Source: Pedobacter arcticus A12 (GTDB lineage: Bacteria; Bacteroidota; Bacteroidia; Sphingobacteriales; Sphingobacteriaceae). Taken from it: a DNA stretch of 64,000 nt. This document shows, piece after piece, positions 44,997 to 51,578 of the stretch (position 1 is its first letter; each line of letters opens with the position of its first letter). Under the pieces are notes generated by a model, which was not told the origin of the DNA, searched no databases, and was given only the letters and a program-made list of their open reading frames with translations. Position numbers and translations under genes: made by a program. Location: assembly GCF_000302595.1 (NCBI RefSeq), contig NZ_JH947128.1:396277-460276 (forward strand). Reading direction: 5' to 3'.

Positions 44997-45263
44997 ATGG
45001 AAGAGAAAAGCAAGGATCTGGACGAACAAAAGAATAATCCCTTACATGGTTTAACTTTAGAAACTATTGTAACGGATTTATCGAAATACATCGGCTGGGA
45101 AAAAATGGCGGAGAAAATTCCTATAAAATGCTTTTCCAACAACCCTAATGTAAAATCGAGCTTGGCTTTTCTGCGTAAAACACCTTGGGCTAGGCAAAAA
45201 GTAGAATATCTTTATCGCTATAATATCAAGCGTATAGAAAAAGGGAAAAGTGGTTTGTTGTAA
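44997..45263 (+). CDS. VF530 (DUF2132) family small DNA-binding-like protein
   Basis: An 88-residue protein whose NPLHGLTLETIVTDLSKYIGW, KCFSNNPNVKSSLAFLRKTPWAR and VEYLY segments match the VF530/DUF2132 family, a small helical fold proposed to bind DNA. It is two bases downstream of the OlsF-like gene, so cotranscribed; no functional link to lipid synthesis is known to me. The C-terminus is a basic IKRIEKGKSGLL. Confidence 0.88.
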   Translation: MEEKSKDLDEQKNNPLHGLTLETIVTDLSKYIGWEKMAEKIPIKCFSNNPNVKSSLAFLRKTPWARQKVEYLYRYNIKRIEKGKSGLL

Positions 45264-45326
45264 AGTTTTATTTTTTTTGATACGATTTTGAACTGGGGCG
45301 GAAGCAAATCACAAAGTCCACCACAC

Positions 45327-45375
45327 TCCTTCGACTCCCTCCTCGACTCCGCTCAGAGTGACAATCCTCAGGATG
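45327..45375. repeat. GCTCAGAGTGAC dispersed repeat, copy 1
   Basis: A copy of CTTCGACTCC...GACTCCGCTCAGAGTGACAATCCTCAGGATGA. An almost identical copy lies at 45491-45543 and a more divergent one at 28687-28733. It is extragenic and non-coding. Confidence 0.75.
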
Positions 45376-45401
45376 AAACCTACCGTGGGAATGAATTCTA
45401 A

Positions 45402-45431
45402 ACGCAGGGTCGTCTGCAACAGACCCTGCTT
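45402..45431. repeat. GCAGGGTC palindrome, copy in nadD downstream spacer
   Basis: GCAGGGTC (45404-45411) and GACCCTGC (45422-45429) with the inner sequence GTCTGCAACA. It is the near-exact reverse complement of the copy at 47854-47879. Confidence 0.75.
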
Positions 45432-45490
45432 GGACATAATCCCAATTTAATAAAAAAGACCCTAATTTCTCTTGTAAAAAGCCCTACGCA

Positions 45491-45543
45491 CTCCTTCGAC
45501 TCCCTCCTCGACTCCGCTCAGAGTGACAATCCTCAGGATGACA
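45491..45543. repeat. GCTCAGAGTGAC dispersed repeat, copy 2
   Basis: A second copy of the 45327 element, 164 bases further on and just past the nadD stop. I see no terminator for nadD other than this hairpin-rich repeat. Confidence 0.75.
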
Positions 45544-45566
45544 TGCCCTTATTTTCTTGCGGAAAT

Positions 45567-46139
45567 TTATTTATAAAGCCCTTTACTTTCAATAAAAGCA
45601 ATCACCTCATCAGGTAAAAAATACTTTACACTCTTTTCAGCGCTTATTGATTTTCTAATAAAGGTTGAGGACAGCTCCATCAAAGGTGTTTCTGTAATGG
45701 TAACATACGGATGGCTCGCAAGTTCTGAGTTTTCATAACCCGGACGCGGGTAAACATAAATCTTATAATCGCGTAGAATCAACTCGTAGTTCTTCCACTT
45801 TTTTAAAGATTTAAGGTTATCAGAACCCATAATCAGTGTAAACTCGTGTTCTGGATAAAGCTCCCTTAAATGTGTTAAGGTATCAATGGTATAAGATGGT
45901 TGTGGCAATTTCAGTTCGATATCGCTCACCATAATATTCTCCGCGTCTTCGGTAGCTAGCTTCGCCATCTCTAATCGATCATAAACCTGGATCAGATCCT
46001 TTTTTTCTTTCAAAGGATTGTGTGGCGAAACCACCAACCAAACTTTATCTAAAGCGGTATGGTTGGCTAAATAGCTGGCAATAATTAAATGCCCTGTATG
46101 TATCGGGTTAAAAGACCCAAAAAGTAATCCTATCTTCAA
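45567..46139 (-). CDS. nadD: nicotinate-nucleotide adenylyltransferase
   Basis: A 190-residue NAD-biosynthesis enzyme that joins nicotinate mononucleotide to AMP. The nucleotidyltransferase motif GLLFGSFNPIHTGHLIIA is at the N-terminus, with the second signature SSTFIRKSI near residue 160. The start is a TTG at 46139 (LKIGLLFG). No ATG exists in the frame; the frame runs upstream to another TTG at 46244 overlapping gmk, but those 35 codons are low-complexity and translate a repeat. The length is then normal for NadD. It follows gmk in the same operon. Confidence 0.93.
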   Translation of the reverse strand: MKIGLLFGSFNPIHTGHLIIASYLANHTALDKVWLVVSPHNPLKEKKDLIQVYDRLEMAKLATEDAENIMVSDIELKLPQPSYTIDTLTHLRELYPEHEFTLIMGSDNLKSLKKWKNYELILRDYKIYVYPRPGYENSELASHPYVTITETPLMELSSTFIRKSISAEKSVKYFLPDEVIAFIESKGLYK

Positions 46140-46233
46140 TTTTTTTAGGTTTTTAGGTTGTTGGTTGGTTCGGTTGTTAGTAATGACTTTGTTTGTTGCT
46201 TTGTAGAAAGAAGTATTAGAGGTATAATGAGCT

Positions 46234-46803
46234 TTATGCCTCAATAAACTGCAAAAGTAAATCCTCTGCTTCTTTACAAGCCGTATTTAAATCGTAATTC
46301 TTTAGAATGACATCAAATTTTGGCGCATAGCTTAATTCCTTACCGGCTTTGGCAATACGCTCCTGTACTTTTTCTTTACTTTCTGTACCCCTACCGGTCA
46401 AACGTTCAATCAACACTTCCAATGATGGTGGCTGTACAAAAATAGCGAGTGCATCTTCACCGTATTTTTCTTTCAAACGTAAACCACCTTCCACATCTAA
46501 ATCAAAAATAACGGTTTTCCCGCTATCCCAAATCCGCTGGATCTCACTTTTTAACGTTCCGTAAAATGTCCCCGAATAAACTTCCTCAAATTCGGCGAAA
46601 GCATGCTGCGCAACTTTATGCAAAAATTCTTCTTTAGAGATGAAATAATAATCTTTCTCATTCTGTTCCTCGCCGCGGGCTTCGCGAGTGGTTGCCGATA
46701 TAGAAAAGGCAATTTTTTCTGGAAATGTTTTTAACAGATGTTGTACGATGGTGGTTTTACCTGCTCCAGATGGCGCAGAAAATATAATGAGTTTACCTTG
46801 CAT
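46234..46803 (-). CDS. gmk: guanylate kinase
   Basis: A 189-residue enzyme phosphorylating GMP to GDP. The P-loop is FSAPSGAGKTTIVQHLL at about residues 8-24, the GMP-binding region has SISATTREARGEE and the E..Y..FYGT segment, and FDLDVEGGLRLK is the conserved DVxG box. Length normal. It lies between yicC and nadD in a purine/NAD operon order common in Bacteroidota. The 71-base gap to yicC holds a low-complexity CTGAAAGCTAAAGGCTGAAGGC run. Confidence 0.97.
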   Translation of the reverse strand: MQGKLIIFSAPSGAGKTTIVQHLLKTFPEKIAFSISATTREARGEEQNEKDYYFISKEEFLHKVAQHAFAEFEEVYSGTFYGTLKSEIQRIWDSGKTVIFDLDVEGGLRLKEKYGEDALAIFVQPPSLEVLIERLTGRGTESKEKVQERIAKAGKELSYAPKFDVILKNYDLNTACKEAEDLLLQFIEA

Positions 46804-46874
46804 TCTTTTTAAGCTGAAAGCTAAAGGCTGAAGGCTTAAAGCTATTTACTTCGAGCCTTAGTCTTTTGGCTTAT

Positions 46875-47750
46875 TTACAAAACGTTTAACAGTTGTTCTT
46901 TGATTTTTTCTAATTCTTCCTTCATCCCAACAACATAGCGCTGAATGTTGGCGTCGTTGGCCTTAGAGCCCATGGTATTGATTTCTCGACCAATTTCTTG
47001 GGATATAAAACCTAGTTTTTTACCGTTGGCATCCTTGTTTTTTAAAGTTTCGATAAAATAGTTGCAATGGCTTTTCAGTCTTACTTTTTCTTCGGTAATA
47101 TCCAACTTATCAATATAGTAAATCAACTCCTGCTCTAAACGATTCTGGTCTACGTTTTCCTTCCCCACCGCATCGGCAAGCATGGTGTTTAATTTTTCTT
47201 TGATTGCAGGCACCCGATTAGGTTCATCACGTTCTACCAAAGCCATAAAATCTAATATACTTTTGACCCTGTTTATTAAATCAAGCTCTAAAACAGCGCC
47301 CTCATCCCCTCTAAATTGTTGGAAATTATCAATTGCTCTGTAAAAAGTTTCCAGCATCAGCTTCCACTCGTCCTCAGAAACCGAACTTTCATCGTACTTC
47401 ACCACTTCCGGTAAATTTAAAACCACAGGAATTAGGTTATTTCCCTCATCACCAATCGTATTAGCGATACCTTTAAGCTCGGCATAATAATGCGCAAATA
47501 AATCTTTGTTAATAGTGGCTGCTTTTGAACCTGCGTCGGTCACATCTGCACTAATGCTCAACATCACTTTACCACGCTCCAACAACTTGCTACACTCATT
47601 TCTTAAAAAAAATTCCTTGTCGGAAAATGCTTTTGGTAACTTGATATTTAGTTCTAGAAATTTACTGTTGAGAGATTTAAGTTCAACGGTGTATTTGCCA
47701 TTAGCCAAGTCGGTAACGCTGGCACCGTAACCAGTCATAGATTTAATCAT
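46875..47750 (-). CDS. YicC family endoribonuclease-like protein
   Basis: A 291-residue protein of the YicC family, shown in other bacteria to act as a stress-related endoribonuclease. The N-terminus IKSMTGYGAS is diagnostic, and the C-terminal EKVRLKSHCNYFIETL and FISQEIGREINTMGSKANDA complete the signature. I chose the ATG at 47750 because the family starts MIKSMTGYG; an ATG two codons upstream is possible. It precedes gmk and nadD on the same strand, a common order, so it is probably the first gene of that operon. Confidence 0.95.
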   Translation of the reverse strand: MIKSMTGYGASVTDLANGKYTVELKSLNSKFLELNIKLPKAFSDKEFFLRNECSKLLERGKVMLSISADVTDAGSKAATINKDLFAHYYAELKGIANTIGDEGNNLIPVVLNLPEVVKYDESSVSEDEWKLMLETFYRAIDNFQQFRGDEGAVLELDLINRVKSILDFMALVERDEPNRVPAIKEKLNTMLADAVGKENVDQNRLEQELIYYIDKLDITEEKVRLKSHCNYFIETLKNKDANGKKLGFISQEIGREINTMGSKANDANIQRYVVGMKEELEKIKEQLLNVL

Positions 47751-47853
47751 TTGCAAAGATAAAATTTAAAGGGAGATAAATGAATTGGAAATTTTACTCA
47801 AGTCACCCTCCGGACTGTCATCCCGTTTTAATAGTTTCTCGCTTTATGTCCAA

Positions 47854-47879
47854 GCGGGGTCTGTTGCAAACGACCCTGC
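47854..47879. repeat. GCAGGGTC-family palindrome upstream of yicC
   Basis: GCGGGGTC (47854-47861) with GACCCTGC (47872-47879) around TGTTGCAAAC; orientation opposite to the 45404 copy. One G/A change in the first arm. Confidence 0.75.
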
Positions 47880-47924
47880 TTTTTTAATGGTAATTTTTTA
47901 GTTAATTGTTACTTTTTTCTTTTG

Positions 47925-48520
47925 GGAACTGTTCTTTGAATCATAATCTTCCCGCCTCATTGCCGCCGGAAAGGCTAGTTCTTTTCCTTTAGCTGAAAAG
48001 GAACCAAAAAGCCACCGCTGCGTTTTATGCTAACAAAGGCAGTGCTTTAATTTCTGTACCAATACCGCATAAAACAAGGCGGAATTTTTCGCTAACGAAA
48101 GGACATTGCTAGTAATACTCCTGTTAACCGCATCGCTCCTCCTTTACCCCTCATTGTGATGAGCAAAGCTTCCGCCTTTGCGACGGGGGAAGTGACATCT
48201 GTTGGTTAACAGATTCTTGCTTGATTCACGGTTGTCTTTCTTTTGGAAATTGTTCTTTGAATCATAATCTCCCCGCCTCATTGCCGGCGGAAGGGCTAGT
48301 TTCTTTTTTTCCGCAAAAAAGTAACCAAAAAACTCTCCGCTGCGTTTTATGCTACAAAGGCAGTGCTTTAATTTCTGTACCAATACCGCATAAAACAAGG
48401 CGGAATTTATCGCCAACGAAAGGACTGTGCGCTGAGGAATACTCCCACTTAACCGTAAACCCCTCCGTCACCCGTCATTGTGATGAGCGAAGCGTTAGCC
48501 TCTGCGCTGGGGCGAAGTAA
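47925..48520. repeat. two tandem units of the ~320-bp dispersed repeat family (locus 1)
   Basis: Two units with a period of 321 bases: GTTCTTTGAATCATAATC occurs at 47931 and 48252. Shared landmarks are CGCCTCATTGCCG.CGG, a T-tract followed by CCGCAAAAAAGTAACCAAAA in the second unit, CGCTGCGTTTTATGCTA, AAGGCGGAATTT.TCG, and CATTGTGATGAGC.AAGC. The unit ends with CTTGCTTGATTCACGGTTGTC. The same family, with 324-base period, occupies 63.0-64.0 kb. No coding potential I would support. Confidence 0.9.
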
Positions 48521-48894
48521 CAATCCGTGTGTTAATTGCTTCTTGCTTGATTCACGGTTGTCCCTATTTTTCGATTCCGTCCAAGCAGGGTCTCTCACAG
48601 AGGACCCTGCGTTTCGTCAACTGACCTTTTTTTGTCTATAAGAAATCGGCGAATATACCTGCTAGTGGCTGTGCTGAAAAACAGTATAAAGCTAGAAACT
48701 TAGAGACCTCTCTCTTCTTTCGAGGTGACGTGGAGCTATCGCCTCCATCGTAAATAACAAAGTCCAAAAAACAATAGTAATCCTATCCAAAAGCAAAATT
48801 TCCAGTTAAAAGCTACAGGCAAAATCTCCTGTTTTAACATCCGACGTTTCAGGCTTTCTCTTTTATTTTTCTCATTCTTTTCTAAAAGCTTTTG
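48521..48894. repeat. direct duplication, copy 1 (374 bp)
   Basis: Matches 48983-49357 almost base for base with an offset of 462-463 (the one-base shift arises in a T run at about 48625). It includes a GCAGGGTC palindrome at 48585-48610, an inverted module reading GAGGTGACGTGGAG at its end, and the last part of a gene copy. Confidence 0.92.
48736..48894 (-). pseudogene. truncated duplicate of the 49199-49663 lipoprotein gene (3' end only)
   Basis: The last about 53 codons of the 49199-49663 gene are repeated here, offset by 463 bases, including the C-terminal hydrophobic segment and the TAG stop at 48736-48738. There is no 5' part or start codon, so it is a fragment created by the direct duplication. 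The sequence diverges abruptly at about 48895. Confidence 0.85.
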
Positions 48895-48982
48895 CCTTCT
48901 GCATTAAATTAAACAACATCGCTCCTCCTTCATCCGTCAGTGCGAAGCCCGAAGCGGCAGCGTTGTGCGAAGCGGGCTGTGG

Positions 48983-49357
48983 CAATCCGTGTGTTAATTG
49001 CTTCTTGCTTGATTCACGGTTGTCCCTATTTTTCGATTCCGTCCAAGCAGGGTCTCTCACAGAGGACCCTGCGTTTCGTCAACTGACCTTTTTTTTGTCT
49101 ATAAGAAATCGGCGAATATACCTGCTAGTGGCTGTGCTGAAAAACAGTATAAAGCTAGAAACTTAGAGACCTCTCTCTTCTTTCGAGGTGACGTGGAGCT
49201 ATCGCCTCCATCGTAAATAACAAAGTCCAAAAAACAATAGTAATCCTATCCAAAAGCAAAATTTCCAGTTAAAAGCTACAGGCAAAATCTCCTGTTTTAA
49301 CATCCGACGTTTCAGGCTTTCTCTTTTATTTTTCTCATTCTTTTCTAAAAGCTCTTG
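48983..49357. repeat. direct duplication, copy 2 (375 bp, includes the intact gene's 3' end)
   Basis: The partner of 48521-48894. It carries the same palindrome (about 49047-49072) and runs into the intact lipoprotein gene. The 88 bases between the copies (48895-48982) hold another GTCAGTGCGAAGC...GAAGCGGGCTGTGG module of the dispersed GTCATT family. Confidence 0.92.
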
Positions 49358-49663
49358 TTCGGATAAAGCTACTTTTTTTCGTAAAGAGCTCTCCTTCTTC
49401 ATCATCAGGATGTGATAGCTCCCCGCACCACCGGATAAGCCGCTATCCGCCTTCCATTTAAAAGGCGCATCAGCTTCAATGAATAAATGCTGTACCAAAC
49501 TGTTTTCGGTAAGCGCTATTACACTGCTCCATCTACCCTGCTTCAGTTCCCTTCGGTTTGAAGATTTTACTACTGAAACGGAATCCTGCTCCAAACGTAT
49601 TTTCTCTTTGAACAAAGTACATCCCGATAGGATGATTAACATCAAAAACACCAATATTCTCAT
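49199..49663 (-). CDS. small lipoprotein with C-terminal membrane segment, last gene of the DUF6266 cassette
   Basis: A 154-residue protein. The N-terminus MRILVFLMLIILSGC is a lipoprotein signal with lipobox Cys15. The middle is charged, with a helical KKESSLRKKVALSEQELLEKNEKNKR stretch that may form a coiled coil (given here in parts: heptad-like Leu/Val spacing). A C-terminal membrane segment (FCFWIGLLLFFGLCYL) ends with RWRR. Its start overlaps the stop of the upstream amidase-like gene by four bases (ATGA-type), so they are translationally coupled. A lipoprotein with a membrane helix next to a wall hydrolase resembles phage spanins in plan, but there is no sequence match. I recognise no family. 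Confidence 0.75.
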   Translation of the reverse strand: MRILVFLMLIILSGCTLFKEKIRLEQDSVSVVKSSNRRELKQGRWSSVIALTENSLVQHLFIEADAPFKWKADSGLSGGAGSYHILMMKKESSLRKKVALSEQELLEKNEKNKRESLKRRMLKQEILPVAFNWKFCFWIGLLLFFGLCYLRWRR

Positions 49664-50205
49664 GGTTTATCCTCCCCCACTTTTATCCAATCGGCGAAAG
49701 CATAAATACTTTTTGCCAGCCTTCTTTTTCGATACACACCATCGCCTTCTCTGCTCCCAGCAATATTGGTGTTTCCCTCTATACTAATGATCCAGTTCCC
49801 TTCCTTTCTTTCTACTAAACCCACATGGGCGATGCGCTTTAAGTTTGGAAACCAAATCCCGAATACATTTCCCTCCCTTGCCATGGAGGTGTTGACCTTA
49901 GGATTAAACAATGCGGGACTCCATCCGGTTCTGGGTCTGTTGAATCCAGACTGTTGAAATACCCAACTTATAAAAGCTGCACACCAAGGCTGGCCTTGCT
50001 TTAGTCCCACGGTGCTCAGGTATTTTTCAACGCTCGCTCCATCATTTCTACCTGTCTTTTCTCTTACGCCTATTTCTCTTTCGGCAGTGGCGATTACTTG
50101 TTGTCTTTTTTCGCTTTGCTGTGCTAACAAAGTGCGATGAGGCAGCCGATAACCGCCAATAGCAGCAAGGCAAATGATGCCCAATAAAATACGTATTGTT
50201 GCCAT
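49660..50205 (-). CDS. CHAP/NlpC-P60-like cell-wall amidase or peptidase
   Basis: A 181-residue protein with an N-terminal hydrophobic segment (about 4-19, IRILLGIICLAAIGGY) and a cysteine peptidase-like domain. The likely catalytic Cys75 is in GQPWCAAFISWVFQQ, His127 in RIAHVGLVER, and Glu143/Asn145 in SIEGNT. That C-H-E/N pattern is typical of CHAP amidases that cut peptidoglycan. It probably acts in the periplasm or is released when the membrane is breached. It overlaps the upstream three-span membrane gene by 82 bases and the downstream lipoprotein gene by four. The cassette context suggests a lysis function. Confidence 0.82.
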   Translation of the reverse strand: MATIRILLGIICLAAIGGYRLPHRTLLAQQSEKRQQVIATAEREIGVREKTGRNDGASVEKYLSTVGLKQGQPWCAAFISWVFQQSGFNRPRTGWSPALFNPKVNTSMAREGNVFGIWFPNLKRIAHVGLVERKEGNWIISIEGNTNIAGSREGDGVYRKRRLAKSIYAFADWIKVGEDKP

Positions 50206-50507
50206 AAGGTTAATGTTTTAAATTGTGAAACCATCCTATTAAATGTGGGCAGACCCAGCCATCTCAAACTCGCTTTAAAAAGGTAAGCACTCAACAAGAG
50301 CAAAATCAGAAAAACTATAATTGCCAGTAATACCAGCGACCATATCCCAGCATCGGGTAAGGCCGCAGTGGGGTCTAACCAATAAACCCACAAAGGAGCA
50401 CATTGGTAAATAACGCCTAGGCTAACTAGCAATAAGATTAAGGGGTGCGTATTGAGTACCGGGACTAGGCTACTCAGCCTCCGTCCGTTCATCGTAAAAA
50501 TTGTCAT
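50124..50507 (-). CDS. small membrane protein, holin-like
   Basis: A 127-residue protein; I place the start at ATG 50507 (MTIFTMNGRRLSS), as the longer frame (52 extra codons) runs into the DUF6266 gene. Three hydrophobic segments are visible: about 24-40 (PLILLLVSLGVIYQC), 58-78 (WSLVLLAIIVFLILLLLSAY) and 105-125 (FYWASFALLLLAVIGCLIA). There are no catalytic motifs. Size and span number are compatible with a holin, and the gene overlaps the amidase-like gene by 82 bases, but no family match is recognised. Confidence 0.65.
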   Translation of the reverse strand: MTIFTMNGRRLSSLVPVLNTHPLILLLVSLGVIYQCAPLWVYWLDPTAALPDAGIWSLVLLAIIVFLILLLLSAYLFKASLRWLGLPTFNRMVSQFKTLTLWQQYVFYWASFALLLLAVIGCLIALC

Positions 50508-50604
50508 TTTTTCTTTTGTTAAAGTGAAGACGAGCTTTCTTCCGCTCATCAAAATATATTTAAATAACAGCCGTCCCCAATCTAGGTCCGGCTGTTCGTA
50601 ATGA

Positions 50605-51246
50605 TTAGGAAACCGTTGTTTTACCGATGTATACGCTGGTAGCAATGCGCTTACCATCTTCATTACTAAAGCTCATCCAGCAATCTACCTCGTCACCAGT
50701 AAAGGTTGCGGGTAAGATAAGGTTGACCTCTCCTTCAGAACGGTTTGCTGCATTTTCCAAGGACACATATTGTGATTTTGTAGCATTGTAAACTAACAAT
50801 ATGGCTTTATCATTGGCCTCGGCTAAGCCGGTTCCGGTATTATCCTGCCAACTGAATAAAATACTGGCAGGCAAGGTACTTTCAACTATCGTAGCCCAAG
50901 GCCCAGCGAGATCACCCTGGCTAAAAATTACTTTCGTAGTGTCGACTTCAAAATCAGGACTTGCACCCATAATCGCATTTTTAACGTGGTAAGACACTGC
51001 CGCATTCATCGGTGTTCTGGCGCCGGTAGCGGCTTGATAGCCTTTGCTAATCAGTGCAGATATAGGTTTCAGGAACGCCATTACTGCGGCAAATTTTATT
51101 CTTTGATCAGATTGTAACGCAGTAGGAGCTTTAGAAGATGCCTTTGGCAAACTGCGCATATAATCAACACCTTTCCAGTTGCCTCCTATTACCGTCCCTA
51201 CTTTTCCAGAGAATCCACCTAGGATTCCTTTTTTAATTGTTGCCAT
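50605..51246 (-). CDS. DUF6266 family protein
   Basis: A 213-residue protein, start at ATG 51246 (MATIKKGILGGFSGKVGTVI), ten codons inside the longest frame. The N-terminal GILGGFSGKVGTVIGGNWKG and the following YMRSLPKASSKAPTALQ are characteristic of DUF6266 proteins, which I know only from Bacteroidota and which have no assigned function. It is probably a beta-rich fold, from the alternating LFSWQDNTGTGLAEANDKAILLV pattern (in parts). It heads the cassette with the membrane, amidase-like and lipoprotein genes, 97 bases before the membrane gene. A TACGTTTG box on the minus strand at 51317-51324 is a possible -7 element. Confidence 0.85.
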   Translation of the reverse strand: MATIKKGILGGFSGKVGTVIGGNWKGVDYMRSLPKASSKAPTALQSDQRIKFAAVMAFLKPISALISKGYQAATGARTPMNAAVSYHVKNAIMGASPDFEVDTTKVIFSQGDLAGPWATIVESTLPASILFSWQDNTGTGLAEANDKAILLVYNATKSQYVSLENAANRSEGEVNLILPATFTGDEVDCWMSFSNEDGKRIATSVYIGKTTVS

Positions 51247-51439
51247 TTTTTCTTTTTTTAAATGATAAATAATCAAACTCCAAGCTTGTATGCCGGCCAG
51301 CTTTCACTTGTTGAAACAAACGTAGGCTACAATTTTATAAAAAACTATAGTCCAGTAGCTTATGTCTTAATTTGACTTTCATTGACGCTAATTGGCTGGG
51401 CTTGGCTGTTTTACTGTTTTTTTCTTAAAAATGACTTCT

Positions 51440-51540
51440 TCGCATGCTGTTCGGTACTGGTGCGTACCATGTTCGCAAAAAAGGTACTTTTTGCGAAGTA
51501 CATACGAAGGTGCTACGAAGATGGTACGAACAAAGAGCCC
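51440..51540. repeat. hairpin and iterated GTACGAA-like sequences upstream of the DUF6266 gene
   Basis: TTCGCAAAAA (51472-51481) pairs perfectly with TTTTTGCGAA (51488-51497). It is flanked by repeats of TTCGGTAC/GGTACGAAC type (51450-51456, 51462-51468, 51533-51540). The rest of 51247-51439 and 51541-51578 has no gene that I can see. Confidence 0.55.
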
Positions 51541-51578
51541 ATCGTTCCCACTGTCATGCTGAGGAACCTTCATTAACC

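Noticed and set aside
48144..49166. ORFs of 62-99 codons on both strands in the repeat zone
   Set aside because: They translate the ~320-bp repeats and the duplicated segment; the same peptides recur at both loci.
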